NCBI RefSeq assembly: GCF_000740785.1
Contig: NZ_JFZB01000001.1
Span: forward strand, 186,001 to 250,000
Length of the DNA: 64,000 nucleotides
Source: Paenirhodobacter enshiensis
Lineage (GTDB): Bacteria > Pseudomonadota > Alphaproteobacteria > Rhodobacterales > Rhodobacteraceae
Direction: 5' to 3'
Part shown: piece by piece, positions 42,691 through 56,741 of the stretch
Position numbering within the stretch: position 1 is the first letter of the stretch
How the letters are laid out: every line of letters starts with the position of its first letter
The notes under the pieces: generated by a model
The model's input: the letters and a program-made list of their open reading frames with translations, nothing else
Databases searched by the model: none
What the model was told of the DNA's origin: nothing
Position numbers and translations under genes: made by a program

Positions 42691-43154
42691 TGCATTCCCG
42701 GTTGCCCCCGAAAGGGTATTCTTCGCGTCCCGTCCCATGGCATACCCTTGCAATCGCAAGGGCTTCCATCGATAATGTTGTGGGGTTATTTCATGATTTC
42801 ATCTGTTTCCAATGTTCAGGCTATCGACGGACCCGGCCGTATGAGCGGCTTCGGCGCAGACCGGCAGGCGCTGTCGCCCCAGCTCCGGGCAATGCGCTGC
42901 ACCGGACAGTCCCGCCCATCCGTTCCGGCACCGGCCCGGCCTGGGCCTTGCCGTGTCATAGTTGCGCCCGCCAGTCACCGACCGGACCGGCCACGCCCGG
43001 TCAGGCCCCTGCCGCCCCGATCCGGCACGCGACGTCCGCCTTCCGGTTTTGCGAACGGCCCGGCCCGGCCAGACGGCATCGTCCCATGGGCACCCTGCCG
43101 GACCGACAAAGCGACGCGCAGCTGCGCACATGCCCCCCTAGCAAGACCGCAGAC
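42691..43154. other. Gene-poor region between prpE and the NtrC-type regulator
   Basis: About 460 nt. The first 150 nt are comparatively AT-rich and contain a perfect dyad (42745-42762), probably promoter DNA. A frame open from ATG 42793 to 43164 could encode 123 aa, but its second half is Arg/Pro-rich shadow-like sequence with no known family, so I do not call it a gene. Confidence 0.45.
42745..42762. promoter_or_regulatory. Perfect dyad upstream of the NtrC-type regulator gene
   Basis: CCCTTGC-aatc-GCAAGGG: 7-bp arms and a 4-nt spacer. It is followed by ATAATGTTG (42772-42780), a string also present in the dyad ahead of prpE. Candidate operator. Confidence 0.45.
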
Positions 43155-44564
<1,410 letters not shown>

Positions 44565-44598
44565 GCGCCCCCCCAGACCGCGCGCGGCGCAGCACGCC

Positions 44599-45360
44599 TC
44601 AGGCGAACTGCTCGCGCATCAGCCGTTCCTCGAGACCGTGGCCGGGATCGAACAGGATGCGATGACGCACCCCGGGCTCGGAGCGGACCTCGACCCATTG
44701 CACCTGCATGACCGAGCGCGAATCCGCGTCCGCCATCACCGGCCGCTTCTCGGGCTCCAGAACGTCGAAACGCACCACCGCCGAGGACGGCAGGATCGCG
44801 CCCTGCCAGCGCCGCGGCCGGAACGAGGCGATGCCCGTCAGCGCCAGCACATCCGAGCCGATGGGCAGGATCGGCCCGTGGACAGAGTAGTTGTAAGCCG
44901 TCGATCCCGCAGGCGTAGAGACGATGGCGCCGTCGCAGACCAGCTCCTCCATCCGCAACCGTCCGTTGACCGAGATCCGCAGCTTCGCCGCCTGCGGCCC
45001 CATGCGCAGAAGCGAGACCTCGTTGATCGCCAGCGCATCGTGCACCACGCCGTCGGCGGTTTCGGCGCGCATCGCGAGCGGGTTGATCACCGCCTCCTCG
45101 GCCTCGGCCAGACGGTCGGGCAGGTTTTCGGCCACATAGTCATTCATCATGAACCCGACGGAGCCGCGGTTCATCCCATAGACCGGCAGGCCCCGGTCCG
45201 CGTGCAGCGTCTGCAGCATGAACCCATCGCCGCCGAGCGCGACGATCACATCGGCGGTATCGACGCGCGCCTGACCGTAAAGTGCCGTAAGCTCGGCAAG
45301 CGCCATCTGCGCGGCCTCGGCGGTCGAGGCGGTGAAATGAATCCTGTTCGGCCTGTTCAT
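44599..45360 (-). CDS. nadK: NAD kinase
   Basis: Phosphorylates NAD+ to NADP+, 253 aa (short form typical of alphaproteobacteria). The GGDG motif is in VIVALGGDGFML, followed by the family sequences YGMNRGSVGFMMND and DGAIVSTPAGSTAYNYSVHGPIL. ATG at 45360 is chosen; 64 further codons of open frame upstream have no similarity. Convergent with the NtrC-type regulator and divergent from glyA. Confidence 0.95.
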   Translation of the reverse strand: MNRPNRIHFTASTAEAAQMALAELTALYGQARVDTADVIVALGGDGFMLQTLHADRGLPVYGMNRGSVGFMMNDYVAENLPDRLAEAEEAVINPLAMRAETADGVVHDALAINEVSLLRMGPQAAKLRISVNGRLRMEELVCDGAIVSTPAGSTAYNYSVHGPILPIGSDVLALTGIASFRPRRWQGAILPSSAVVRFDVLEPEKRPVMADADSRSVMQVQWVEVRSEPGVRHRILFDPGHGLEERLMREQFA

Positions 45361-45652
45361 GCGCGTCTCCGGCGCCGAAACCCGGCTCCGGCCCCTGTTT
45401 TTCCTAGGTGTGACAAGGCGGGAGGGGAAACACAAGCGGCGAATTGCCCGCCCGCCCGGCGACCGGACGTCGCGTCGCGCGATCGGCCCTGGGCCGCGTC
45501 CAGGTTGCCTGCCGGAAAACCCGGCCCGGCGACCGCGGCCCGCCCCCGGCATGACGTTGCAAAATCCCCGATAGTCGTTTTGGGCGCTTTCGGCGCGTCG
45601 CTTTCTGCGATAAACGGTCGGCGAATATCACCCCATGCGTCAGGAGAGCCCG

Positions 45653-46945
45653 ATGACTGACCAGCGCGACTCCGGCTTTTTCACCGAAAGCCTCGCCACC
45701 CGTGACCCCGAAATCTGGAAGTCGATCACCGACGAACTCGAACGTCAGCGCGACGAGATCGAGCTGATCGCCTCGGAGAACATCGTCTCGAAGGCGGTGA
45801 TGGAGGCGCAGGGTTCGGTGATGACGAACAAATACGCCGAAGGCTATGCCGGCAAGCGGTATTACGGCGGCTGCCAGTGCGTCGACGTCGCCGAGACCCT
45901 GGCGATCGAGCGCGCGAAACAGATCTTCGGCTGCGAATATGCCAACGTTCAGCCGAACTCGGGCAGCCAGGCGAACCAGGGCGTGTACAACGCGCTGCTC
46001 GCGCCCGGTGACACCATCATGGGCATGAGCCTCGACGCCGGCGGTCACCTGACCCATGGCGCGCGTCCGAACCAGTCGGGCAAGTGGTTCCATGCCGTGC
46101 AATACGGCGTGCGCAAGCAAGACAGCCTGCTCGATTACGATCAGGTTCTGGCGCTCGCGAAAGAGCACATGCCGAAGCTGATCGTCGCCGGCGGCTCGGC
46201 CATCCCGCGCCAGATCGACTTCAAGAAGTTCCGCGAGATCGCGGATGAGGTCGGCGCGATCCTGATGGTCGACATGGCTCACTTCGCCGGCCTCGTGGCG
46301 GGCGGGCAGCATCCCTCGCCCTTCCCCTATGCCGACGTGGTCACCACCACGACGCACAAGACCCTGCGCGGCCCGCGCGGCGGCATGATCCTGACCAACA
46401 ACGAAGAGATCGCGAAGAAGGTCAACTCGGCGATCTTCCCCGGCATCCAGGGCGGCCCGCTGATGCATGTGATCGCCGGCAAGGCCGTGGCCTTCGGCGA
46501 GGCGCTGCGCCCCGAGTTCAAGGACTACGCCAAACAGGTCGTGCTCAACGCCAAGGCTCTGGCGGACGAGCTGCAGAAGGGCGGCCTCGACATCGTCACC
46601 GGCGGCACCGACACGCATCTGATGCTGGTCGACCTGCGCCCGAAGGGCGTGAAGGGCAACGCGACCGAGAAGGCGCTCGGCCGTGCGCATATCACCTGCA
46701 ACAAGAACGGCATCCCGTTCGACCCGGAAAAGCCGACGGTGACCTCGGGCGTGCGTCTGGGCACCCCGGCCGGCACCACCCGCGGCTTCAAGGAAGAAGA
46801 GTTCCGCGAGATCGGCCGTCTGATCGTCGAAGTCGTCGACGGTCTGGCGAAGAACGGCGAAGATGACAACGCCGAGGTCGAAGCCGCCGTTTCGCAGAAG
46901 GTCGCGACGCTGCTCAAGCGCTTCCCGATCTACCCGACGCTCTGA
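45653..46945 (+). CDS. glyA: Serine hydroxymethyltransferase
   Basis: PLP enzyme interconverting serine and glycine with transfer of a C1 unit to tetrahydrofolate, 430 aa. The PLP lysine lies in [16 protein letters not shown], and [17 protein letters not shown] and [16 protein letters not shown] are invariant stretches. It sits on the opposite strand from gcvTHP a few kilobases away; together they run the glycine/C1 cycle. A perfect terminator follows. Confidence 0.98.
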   Translation: MTDQRDSGFFTESLATRDPEIWKSITDELERQRDEIELIASENIVSKAVMEAQGSVMTNKYAEGYAGKRYYGGCQCVDVAETLAIERAKQIFGCEYANVQPNSGSQANQGVYNALLAPGDTIMGMSLDAGGHLTHGARPNQSGKWFHAVQYGVRKQDSLLDYDQVLALAKEHMPKLIVAGGSAIPRQIDFKKFREIADEVGAILMVDMAHFAGLVAGGQHPSPFPYADVVTTTTHKTLRGPRGGMILTNNEEIAKKVNSAIFPGIQGGPLMHVIAGKAVAFGEALRPEFKDYAKQVVLNAKALADELQKGGLDIVTGGTDTHLMLVDLRPKGVKGNATEKALGRAHITCNKNGIPFDPEKPTVTSGVRLGTPAGTTRGFKEEEFREIGRLIVEVVDGLAKNGEDDNAEVEAAVSQKVATLLKRFPIYPTL

Positions 46946-46968
46946 TCCCCGGACCCGCAACCGACACG

Positions 46969-46993
46969 AAAGGCCCCCGCAAGGGGGCCTTTT
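46969..46993 (+). terminator. Rho-independent terminator after glyA
   Basis: AAAGGCCCCC-gcaa-GGGGGCCTTTT: a 10-bp perfect stem beginning 24 nt after the glyA stop. Confidence 0.93.
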
Positions 46994-47027
46994 CGCATTC
47001 CGCCCCCTCGCGCAACTCCCCTCCCCC

Positions 47028-47084
47028 CTTTTCGGCTTTCCACAAATATCCTCGGGGGTCCGGGGGCAGACAGCCCCCGGCCTT
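47028..47084 (-). repeat. Dispersed intergenic repeat, copy D
   Basis: Reverse orientation: CTTTTCGGCTTTCCACAAAT, then ATCCTCGGGGG and a Gly/Pro-type hairpin CCGGGGGC-agaca-GCCCCCGG. It differs from the other copies at several core positions. It lies between convergent glyA and ettA. Confidence 0.75.
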
Positions 47085-47171
47085 GGGGGCAACGCCGCCC
47101 CGGAACGCCGGACAAAGGAAAAGGCGCGAAGGGTCTCCCCCTCGCGCCTCTCTTTCACGCTCTCTCTCGCC

Positions 47172-48827
47172 TCAGCGGGTGAACTTCTTGTACTTGACCC
47201 GCTTCGGCTCCAGCGCGTCGGGGCCGAGGCGGCGGGCCTTGTCGGCCTCGTAATCCTCGAAGTTGCCCTCGAAATATTCGACATGCGCATCGCCCTCGAA
47301 GGCGAGGATGTGGGTGCACAGACGGTCGAGGAAGAAGCGATCGTGCGAGATGATGACCGCGCAGCCCGCGAAATCCTCGATCGCCGCTTCCAGCGCCTGC
47401 AGCGTTTCCACGTCGAGGTCGTTGGTCGGTTCGTCGAGCAGAAGCACGTTGCCGCCCGATTTCAGCAGCTTCGCCATGTGAACGCGGTTGCGCTCGCCGC
47501 CCGACAACAGGCCGACTTTCTTCTGCTGGTCAGAGCCCTTGAAGTTGAACGCGCCGACATAGCTGCGCGAGTTCACCGTCGCCTCGCCAAGCTGGATCAG
47601 CTCCGCCCCGCCCGAGATTTCCTCCCAGACGTTCTTCTCCGGGTCGAGCGCGTCGCGCGACTGGTCGACATAGGACAGCTTCACCGTCTCGCCGATGGTG
47701 ACGGTGCCGGTGTCGGGCGTTTCCTGCCCGGTGATCATCTTGAACAGCGTCGACTTGCCGGCGCCGTTCGGGCCGATCACGCCGACGATGGCACCCGGCG
47801 GGATCGACAGCGACAGGTTCTCGATCAGCTGCTTGTCGCCGTAGTGCTTCGAGATGCCCTCGAGCTCGATCACCTTGCCGCCGAGGCGCGGGCCGTTCGG
47901 GATGATGATCTGCGCAGTGCCGACCCGTTCCTTCTCGGACTGGTCCGCCATCTTCTCATAGGCCGAGATACGCGCCTTCGACTTGGCCTGACGGGCCTTG
48001 GCACCGGCACGGATCCATTCGAGTTCCTTGGCCATGACCTTCTGCTTGGCCTTGTCCTCGCGCGCTTCCTGCTCGAGGCGCTTCGCCTTCTGTTCGAGCC
48101 AGCTCGAATAGTTGCCCTCGTAGGGGATGCCGCGGCCGCGCTCGAGTTCGAGGATCCAGGACGTGATATCGTCGAGGAAGTAACGGTCGTGGGTGACGAT
48201 CAGGATCGTGCCCTTGTAGTCGATCAGGTGCTTCTGCAGCCAGGCGATGGTCTCGGCGTCGAGGTGGTTCGTCGGTTCGTCGAGGAGCAGCATGTCGGGC
48301 GCTTCGAGCAGCAGCTTGCACAGCGCGACGCGGCGACGCTCGCCGCCCGAAAGGGTCTCGACATCGGCGTCGTCGGGCGGGCAGCGCAGAGCCTCGAGCG
48401 CGATGTCGACCTGGCTGTCGAGATCCCACAGGTTTTCCGCGTCGATCTCGTCTTGCAGACGCGCCATCTCTTCGGCGGTCTCGTCCGAGTAGTTCATCGC
48501 GAGTTCGTTGTAGCGGTCGAGCTTGGCCTGCTTCTCGGCGACGCCGAGCATGACGTTGCCACGCACGTCGAGCGCCGGATCGAGGTAGGGCTCCTGCGAG
48601 AGATAGCCGACCTTGGCATCCTTGGCGGCCCAGGCTTCGCCCTGATAATCCTTGTCGATGCCGGCCATGATGCGCAGCAGCGTCGATTTACCGGCGCCGT
48701 TGACGCCGACGACGCCGATCTTGACGCCGGGGAGGAAGTTCAGGCGGATATTTTCGAAGCACTTCTTGCCACCGGGATAGGTCTTCGAGACGCCATCCAT
48801 GTGATAGACATACTGGTAGGAGGCCAT
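47172..48827 (-). CDS. ettA: Energy-dependent translational throttle EttA (ABC-F ATPase)
   Basis: Soluble ABC-F protein of 551 aa that binds the ribosomal E site and gates early elongation according to the ATP/ADP ratio. Two ABC cassettes are seen: Walker A GVNGAGKST and GPNGAGKST, signatures LSGGERRRVALCKLLLEAP and LSGGERNRVHMAKLLKSGG. They are joined by the linker and preceded by the arm region characteristic of EttA (YEGNYSSWLEQKAKR). ATG at 48827 with AAAGGTG upstream is chosen over GTG at 48836. Confidence 0.95.
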   Translation of the reverse strand: MASYQYVYHMDGVSKTYPGGKKCFENIRLNFLPGVKIGVVGVNGAGKSTLLRIMAGIDKDYQGEAWAAKDAKVGYLSQEPYLDPALDVRGNVMLGVAEKQAKLDRYNELAMNYSDETAEEMARLQDEIDAENLWDLDSQVDIALEALRCPPDDADVETLSGGERRRVALCKLLLEAPDMLLLDEPTNHLDAETIAWLQKHLIDYKGTILIVTHDRYFLDDITSWILELERGRGIPYEGNYSSWLEQKAKRLEQEAREDKAKQKVMAKELEWIRAGAKARQAKSKARISAYEKMADQSEKERVGTAQIIIPNGPRLGGKVIELEGISKHYGDKQLIENLSLSIPPGAIVGVIGPNGAGKSTLFKMITGQETPDTGTVTIGETVKLSYVDQSRDALDPEKNVWEEISGGAELIQLGEATVNSRSYVGAFNFKGSDQQKKVGLLSGGERNRVHMAKLLKSGGNVLLLDEPTNDLDVETLQALEAAIEDFAGCAVIISHDRFFLDRLCTHILAFEGDAHVEYFEGNFEDYEADKARRLGPDALEPKRVKYKKFTR

Positions 48828-48962
48828 TCGGGGCACCTTTCGCGGAAATTCACTGTCGCTGAGTTTGCGGATCGCTTTTCAGATAGGCGAAACAGGGCGC
48901 GAGGGGAAGGGCCGCGACGGGGTTTCGTGGTCTTTGAGCGTTGTGGAACAGGGAGATCGCGG

Positions 48963-49028
48963 CAGGGGGCTCTGCCCCCGTCCGGCCGGGGGCCGGACTC
49001 CCCCGGGATATTTATGGAAAGCCGAAAG
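48963..49028 (+). repeat. Dispersed intergenic repeat, copy B
   Basis: CAGGGGGC-tct-GCCCCCG hairpin, a second GC hairpin (GTCCGGCC / GGCCGGAC), then CCCCCGGGATATTTATGGAA and AGCCGAAAG. It lies between gcvP and ettA, both on the minus strand, in the opposite orientation to them. Confidence 0.85.
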
Positions 49029-49096
49029 CGACAGGGCCGGGAGCGATCCCGGCCCGTTCTGGTTTGCTGTGTCCCGCCCGGAGGGGCGGTAGGGGC

Positions 49097-51937
<2,841 letters not shown>

Positions 51938-51996
51938 CAGGACACCTTTGATTGAATGGAACCGCCCGGCGCGGGACACGCCGGGCGCGCATCGCC

Positions 51997-52359
51997 TCAG
52001 GCGATGAAGTCCTTGTATTCGTCCTCGGACATGTAAGCGTCGAGCTGCTCCATGTCCTCGACCTTCATCTTGAAGAACCAGGCGCCCATCGCATCCTCGT
52101 TCACCAGAGCCGGGGTATCGGTGAGCGCCTCGTTGACCTCGACAATCTCGCCGTCGAGCGGCGACAGGATGTCCGAGGCGGCCTTGACCGATTCGATCAC
52201 CACGACCTCATCGCCCTTGGTGACCTTGGTCTCGACCTCGGGCAGTTCCACGAACACCACATCGCCGAGCTGTTCGGCCGCGTGCTCGGTGATGCCGACG
52301 ACAACGAGGTCGCCCTCGACGCGGAGCCATTCGTGCTCTTCGGTATACTTGACGGTCAT
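51997..52359 (-). CDS. gcvH: Glycine cleavage system H-protein
   Basis: Lipoyl carrier of the glycine cleavage system, 120 aa. The lipoylated lysine is K59 in [20 protein letters not shown], and the N terminus [13 protein letters not shown] is typical. It follows gcvT after 10 nt. Confidence 0.97.
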   Translation of the reverse strand: MTVKYTEEHEWLRVEGDLVVVGITEHAAEQLGDVVFVELPEVETKVTKGDEVVVIESVKAASDILSPLDGEIVEVNEALTDTPALVNEDAMGAWFFKMKVEDMEQLDAYMSEDEYKDFIA

Positions 52360-52369
52360 GGGACGCTCC

Positions 52370-53479
52370 TCAGCGCTTGTAGGTGTTGGGTTGGAAGGGC
52401 ATGGCGGCGATCAGCGCGGGCAGACGCTTGCCGCGCACCTCGCCGTAGACGGTGGCGCCGAGCGGCAGATCCGCCGGCAGATAGGCCATCGCCATCGGCG
52501 CGTTGATCGAGGGGCCGAAACCGCCCGAGGTCACCTGACCGACCGGCTCGCCACCCTCGGCGGCCAGATAGATCGGCGTGCCCTCGCGCATCGGCGCGCG
52601 GCCCTCGGGGCGCAGGCCCGTGCGGCGGCGCGCACAGCCGTTGTCGTATTGATCGAGGATGATTTCGGCGCCCGGGAAGCCGCCTTCGCGCGCCCCGCCG
52701 TGGCGACGCGCCTTCTGGATCGCCCATTTCAGATCCGCCTCGACCGGGGTGGTCGTGGTGTCGATGTCATGGCCGTAAAGGCACAGACCGGCCTCCAGAC
52801 GCAGGCTGTCGCGCGCACCGAGGCCAATGGGCGCCACCTCGGGTTCGGCCAGCAGCGCGCGGGCGAAATCGACGCCCACCGCATCGGGGACTGAAATCTC
52901 GAACCCGTCCTCGCCGGTGTAGCCCGAACGCGAGATCCACAGCTCCGCCCCGTTCCAGGGGAAGGTGCCGACATCCATGAAGCGCATCGCGGCGACCCCG
53001 GGGATCAGCCGGGCGAGCGCGGCCTCGGCCTTCGGGCCCTGCAGCGCCAGCAGACCGCGGCCGGTGACCACCTCGACGCCCGCGACATGGGCCTTCAGAT
53101 GGGCGATGTCCTGCTCGGCGCAGGCGGCGTTGACCACGACGAACAGGTGATCGCCCTTGTTCGCCACCATCAGGTCATCGAGGATACCGCCCTCGGCATT
53201 GGTGAACATCGCATAGCGCTGACGGTTCAGCCCGAGCCCGGCGATATCGACCGGCACGAGGCTTTCCAGCTCGGCCACCGCAGAGGCGGGCAGGATCACC
53301 TGCCCCATGTGGCTGACGTCGAACAGCCCGGCCTCGGCGCGGGTATGAAGGTGCTCCTTCATCACGCCCATCGGGTATTGCACGGGCATTTCCCAGCCCG
53401 CGAAGGGCACCATTCTGGCGCCCAGCTCGACATGCAGATCGTAGAACCCGGTCCGCTTCAGGGTTTCGTTTCCGGCCAT
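52370..53479 (-). CDS. gcvT: Aminomethyltransferase, T-protein
   Basis: Transfers the methylene group from aminomethyl-lipoyl-H-protein to tetrahydrofolate, 369 aa. Family stretches are [32 protein letters not shown], and [16 protein letters not shown]. The ATG at 53479 lies about 60 nt downstream of a tandem glycine riboswitch, so the operon is expected to turn on when glycine is abundant. First gene of gcvTHP. Confidence 0.97.
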   Translation of the reverse strand: MAGNETLKRTGFYDLHVELGARMVPFAGWEMPVQYPMGVMKEHLHTRAEAGLFDVSHMGQVILPASAVAELESLVPVDIAGLGLNRQRYAMFTNAEGGILDDLMVANKGDHLFVVVNAACAEQDIAHLKAHVAGVEVVTGRGLLALQGPKAEAALARLIPGVAAMRFMDVGTFPWNGAELWISRSGYTGEDGFEISVPDAVGVDFARALLAEPEVAPIGLGARDSLRLEAGLCLYGHDIDTTTTPVEADLKWAIQKARRHGGAREGGFPGAEIILDQYDNGCARRRTGLRPEGRAPMREGTPIYLAAEGGEPVGQVTSGGFGPSINAPMAMAYLPADLPLGATVYGEVRGKRLPALIAAMPFQPNTYKR

Positions 53480-53534
53480 TCCGCCCCTCGTTGCTGCCGA
53501 ATGATCGGCACAGACACCATGAGCCCGCAAGCTC

Positions 53535-53716
53535 GCTCGATGCCCCATCTGTCCCTGCCCGGTCACCGGGCGCCTGAGATCGTTATCCCTTCGGCGGGCA
53601 CTGTGGTGCCTCTCTCCAGAGTTATGGCCGGAACGGTCCTTTTGCCTGAGAGTTTCCCGGGGCGGTTGCTCCTTCGGCACCGACCGCGAGGGCCGGCTTC
53701 TCCCGATTCCGTCGCA
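53535..53716 (-). promoter_or_regulatory. Tandem glycine riboswitch controlling gcvTHP
   Basis: Read on the minus strand, aptamer I (about 53716-53631) contains GGGAGAAGCCGGC, GCCGAAGGAGCAACCGCCCC and GGAAACTCTCAGGCAAAAGG. Aptamer II (about 53625-53540) contains CTCTGGAGAG, GCCCGCCGAAGGGATAACG, ATCTCAGGCGCC and GGGACAGA. These are the conserved pieces of the two-aptamer glycine riboswitch, ahead of gcvT. No clear intrinsic terminator follows, so control could be at translation. Confidence 0.93.
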
Positions 53717-53845
53717 AATCGGATAGCCCGGCACGGGACGCGCTGACAACAGGAAAAAACGAAAACGACGTTTTGGCGCCGCGATGCGGCATCGGGCGCG
53801 GAAAAGGCGGGCATCCGGGGCAGGTTACCGCCCCGGAGCGCGGGA

Positions 53846-55174
53846 TCAGCCCTTCGCGCGAATGCGGTGCAGCAGCGGCATCAGCTCGGACATCTCGGGG
53901 CCATGCGCCTCGCCGGTCAGCGCCTTGCGCAGCGGCATGAACAGCCCCCGGCCCTTGCGCCCGGTGGCCTCTTTCACCCGCGCGGTCCAGTCGCGCCAGG
54001 TGGTGGCGTCGAACGGCATCTCGGGCAGCAGATCGAGGGCGGTGCGCACGAATTCGGCGTCTTCCGGCTCGATCAGCGGCTCCGCCCCGGTCAGGCACAG
54101 CGCGGCCCAGTGGTCGAGATCGGCGAGCGTGTCGATATTGTGCGAGGCGACACGCCAGAACGCCTCCGCCTGCCCGTCCGGGATGCCGAGGGCTGCGATC
54201 CGGCCGGCGACGGCGGCGAAGGGCAGCTGCTGGTTGCGGTGGCGCGTCAGCACGCTCAGCTCCGCCGGATCGAACCGGGTGGGCGCCGCGCCGAACTGCG
54301 ACAGATCGAAGCCCGCCGCGATCTCGTCGAGCGACATCCGCAGCTCCACCGGCTGGCCGGAGCCGAGCCGCGCCATCAGACTCAGCAGCGCTTCGGGCGC
54401 CACGCCCTGTTCGCGCAGATCGCGGATCGACAGCGCACCCAGACGCTTCGACAGCTCCTCGCCCTCGGGCCCGGTCAGCAGCGAGTGATGCGCGAAGCGC
54501 GGCACCGTGCCGCCGATGGCACGGATGATCTGCACCTGCGTCGCGGTATTGGTGACGTGATCGGCGCCGCGCACGATGTCGCTCACCCCCATGTCGGCAT
54601 CGTCGACCGAGGAGGCGAAAGTATACAGCACCTGCCCCGAGGCCTTGATGAGCACCGGGTCCGACACCGATCCCGCGTCGATGGAGATCGGCCCGAGGAT
54701 CCCGTCCGTCCATTCGACGCGCTCGCGGTCCAGAAGGAACCGCCAATAGCCCTCGCGCCCCTCAGTGCGCAGCGCCTCGCGCGCCGCCTCGTCAAGCGTC
54801 AGCGCCGCACGGTCGTAAACCGGCGGCCGGCCCATGTTGAGCTGCTTCTTGCGCCGCAGATCGAGTTCGGTCGGGGTCTCGAAACATTCATAGAGCCGGC
54901 CCGAACGGCGCAGCTCTCCGGCGACCTCCTCATAGCGGCCGAGGCGGTCGGACTGACGCTCTTCCCGATCCCAGCCAAGGCCGAGCCAGTCGAGATCCGC
55001 CTTCAGCGCATCGACATATTCCTGCTTCGAGCGCTCCCGGTCGGTATCGTCGATGCGCAGGATGAAGGTGCCGCCCGCCTTGCGCGCGACGAGATAGTTC
55101 ATCAGCGCGGTGCGCAGGTTGCCGACATGGATATAGCCGGTCGGCGAGGGCGCGAAGCGGGTCACGATGGTCAT
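53846..55174 (-). CDS. gltX: Glutamyl-tRNA synthetase
   Basis: Class I synthetase of 442 aa, a short GltX form of the kind that alphaproteobacteria often carry in addition to a second copy. The HIGH motif is in FAPSPTGYIHVGNLRTAL (residues 7-24), and KMSKS appears as EELSKRLGA. An anticodon-binding helical domain ends the protein, so it is not the truncated Glu-Q form. ATG at 55174 with GGAGA upstream; the open frame continues to 55882 without similarity. Divergent from the zincin gene. Confidence 0.94.
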   Translation of the reverse strand: MTIVTRFAPSPTGYIHVGNLRTALMNYLVARKAGGTFILRIDDTDRERSKQEYVDALKADLDWLGLGWDREERQSDRLGRYEEVAGELRRSGRLYECFETPTELDLRRKKQLNMGRPPVYDRAALTLDEAAREALRTEGREGYWRFLLDRERVEWTDGILGPISIDAGSVSDPVLIKASGQVLYTFASSVDDADMGVSDIVRGADHVTNTATQVQIIRAIGGTVPRFAHHSLLTGPEGEELSKRLGALSIRDLREQGVAPEALLSLMARLGSGQPVELRMSLDEIAAGFDLSQFGAAPTRFDPAELSVLTRHRNQQLPFAAVAGRIAALGIPDGQAEAFWRVASHNIDTLADLDHWAALCLTGAEPLIEPEDAEFVRTALDLLPEMPFDATTWRDWTARVKEATGRKGRGLFMPLRKALTGEAHGPEMSELMPLLHRIRAKG

Positions 55175-55297
55175 GCGGGCGTCTCCATATCGGGTGCGGC
55201 AGGTCGGGTCGCGAGGCGCGGTGTTATCCAGATCGACAGGCTTGTCCAGAGCGGCGGGCTTGTCCATAGCTTGGGTGAAGCAAGACAGGAGGCGCCG

Positions 55298-55702
55298 ATG
55301 AGCGACTGGAGAGGACGCGAGGCCCCCTCGCTCGACGAGATCGAGGCGATGGCGCTCGCCGCGCGCGACGCCCTGCCCGCGGCGTTTCGCACCGCGGCCG
55401 CGGCGGTCGTGCTGCGCGTGGCCGACCTCGCGCCCGACGACATCCTGACCGAGATGGAGATCGAAGATCCGTTCGAGCTGACCGGGCTTTACGAAGGCGT
55501 GCCGCTGACGCTGAAATCCGTCGCCGATCCCACCGGGCCGGATGTGATCTGGCTGTTTCGCCGCGCGATCCTCGATGAATGGGCGGAACGCGGCGATGTC
55601 GCGCTCGACGCGCTGACGGCGCATGTCTACGTCCACGAGCTGGCCCATCATTTCGGCTGGTCCGACGACGACATTGCCGCGATAGACCGCTGGTGGGAGT
55701 GA
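55298..55702 (+). CDS. Small zincin-like metallopeptidase family protein (PF06262-like)
   Basis: Protein of 134 aa. The zincin motif HELAHHFGWSDDDIAAIDRW at residues 112-131 is typical of the small bacterial family in which HExxHHFG is followed by an acidic stretch and Asp. It would bind one zinc ion; substrate unknown. AGGAGG ahead of the ATG at 55298. Placed between gltX and the MBL hydrolase. Confidence 0.85.
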   Translation: MSDWRGREAPSLDEIEAMALAARDALPAAFRTAAAAVVLRVADLAPDDILTEMEIEDPFELTGLYEGVPLTLKSVADPTGPDVIWLFRRAILDEWAERGDVALDALTAHVYVHELAHHFGWSDDDIAAIDRWWE

Positions 55703-55766
55703 TCCCTTGCCCCGACCGGGCGGCGCCCTACCCTCGGGCAGCAGATGACCGAAGCCGGAGCCGACG

Positions 55767-56597
55767 ATGACCCTTCCCGAAACCGCGCCGTCCGCGCCCC
55801 TCTGGCACAGCTTCCGGCTCGGCGATTTCCGCGTGACGACCTTGCTGTCGGGCACGCGCGAGATGACCGACGCCCATGCCACCTACGGGCTGAACGTGGA
55901 TGCCGAGACCTTCGAGAGGATCTCGCGCGAGGCGGGTCAGCCGACGGATCGGTGGTCGAACGGCTTCACCCCGACGCTGGTCGAGACCGGGACGGAGACG
56001 GTGCTGTTCGACACCGGACTGACGCCCGAAGGGATCGTCACGGCGCTCACTGCCTCAGGGCACAGCCCCGAAGACATCACGCTGATCGTGCTCACCCACA
56101 TGCACGCCGACCATATCGGCGGGCTGATGCAGAACGGCCGGCCGGTCTTCCCGAACGCGCGGCTGATCGCCGGAGGGCGCGAATGGGATCATTGGGCGAT
56201 GGCGGGCAATGACGGGTTCGAGCGGCTGGTGCGTCCCTTCGCGCGCCACATCACGCTGATCGAGGATGGCGACAGCCCCTTCCCCGGCGCGACGGCGATC
56301 CTCGCGCCCGGCCACACGCCCGGCCACATGGCGTTCCGGCTGACAAGCGGCGAGGCCAGGCTGATGCTGACCGCCGACACTGCGAACCACGCGCTGTGGT
56401 CCGTCAGCCATCCGGATTGGGAAGTGCGCTTCGACATCGACAAGGCCCGCGCCATCGAGACCCGGAAGCGCATCCTCGGCCAGATCGCCGACGAGGGCGT
56501 GCCGTTCATCGGCTATCACATGCCCTTCCCCGCGGTGGGATTTCTGGAGCGCGACGCCGGAGGATTCCGGTTCCGCGCCGCCGGCGACCGGCCCTGA
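55767..56597 (+). CDS. MBL-fold metallo-hydrolase
   Basis: Metallo-beta-lactamase fold enzyme of 276 aa. The metal motif THMHADHIGG lies at residues 110-119 (H111, H113, D115, H116), followed by the later histidine in PGHTPGHMAF, the Asp in TADTANHALW and the final His in IGYHMPFPAVG. The layout resembles the lactonase/AidC-like and methyl parathion hydrolase group. The exact substrate is unknown; no signal peptide is seen. The dispersed repeat copy C directly follows. Confidence 0.85.
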   Translation: MTLPETAPSAPLWHSFRLGDFRVTTLLSGTREMTDAHATYGLNVDAETFERISREAGQPTDRWSNGFTPTLVETGTETVLFDTGLTPEGIVTALTASGHSPEDITLIVLTHMHADHIGGLMQNGRPVFPNARLIAGGREWDHWAMAGNDGFERLVRPFARHITLIEDGDSPFPGATAILAPGHTPGHMAFRLTSGEARLMLTADTANHALWSVSHPDWEVRFDIDKARAIETRKRILGQIADEGVPFIGYHMPFPAVGFLERDAGGFRFRAAGDRP

Positions 56598-56603
56598 GAG
56601 CGC

Positions 56604-56671
56604 AAGGGGCTCTGCCCCCTCTTTGCCTTTCAGGCAAATTCACCCCCGGGATATTTATGGAAAGCCGAAAG
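56604..56671 (+). repeat. Dispersed intergenic repeat, copy C
   Basis: AGGGGCTCTGCCCCCTCTTT, then GCCTTTCAGGCAAATT, then CACCCCCGGGATATTTATGG and AAAGCCGAAAG. Nearly identical to copy A; located 7 nt past the MBL stop and 70 nt ahead of the YmdB gene. Confidence 0.85.
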
Positions 56672-56741
56672 AGAGGGGGCACGCAATCGCTGACGGACGA
56701 AAGGATTTGCCCTCGGGCGCGGGCGCGCCTATGGAACCGGC

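Noticed and set aside
42738-42752. TGGCAT...TTGCA resembling a sigma54 promoter
   Set aside because: The GG to GC spacing is 9 nt, not the required 10; the sequence is better explained as part of the dyad at 42745.
55175-55882. Extension of the gltX frame
   Set aside because: The synthetase fold starts at 55174; upstream sequence overlaps the divergent zincin gene.
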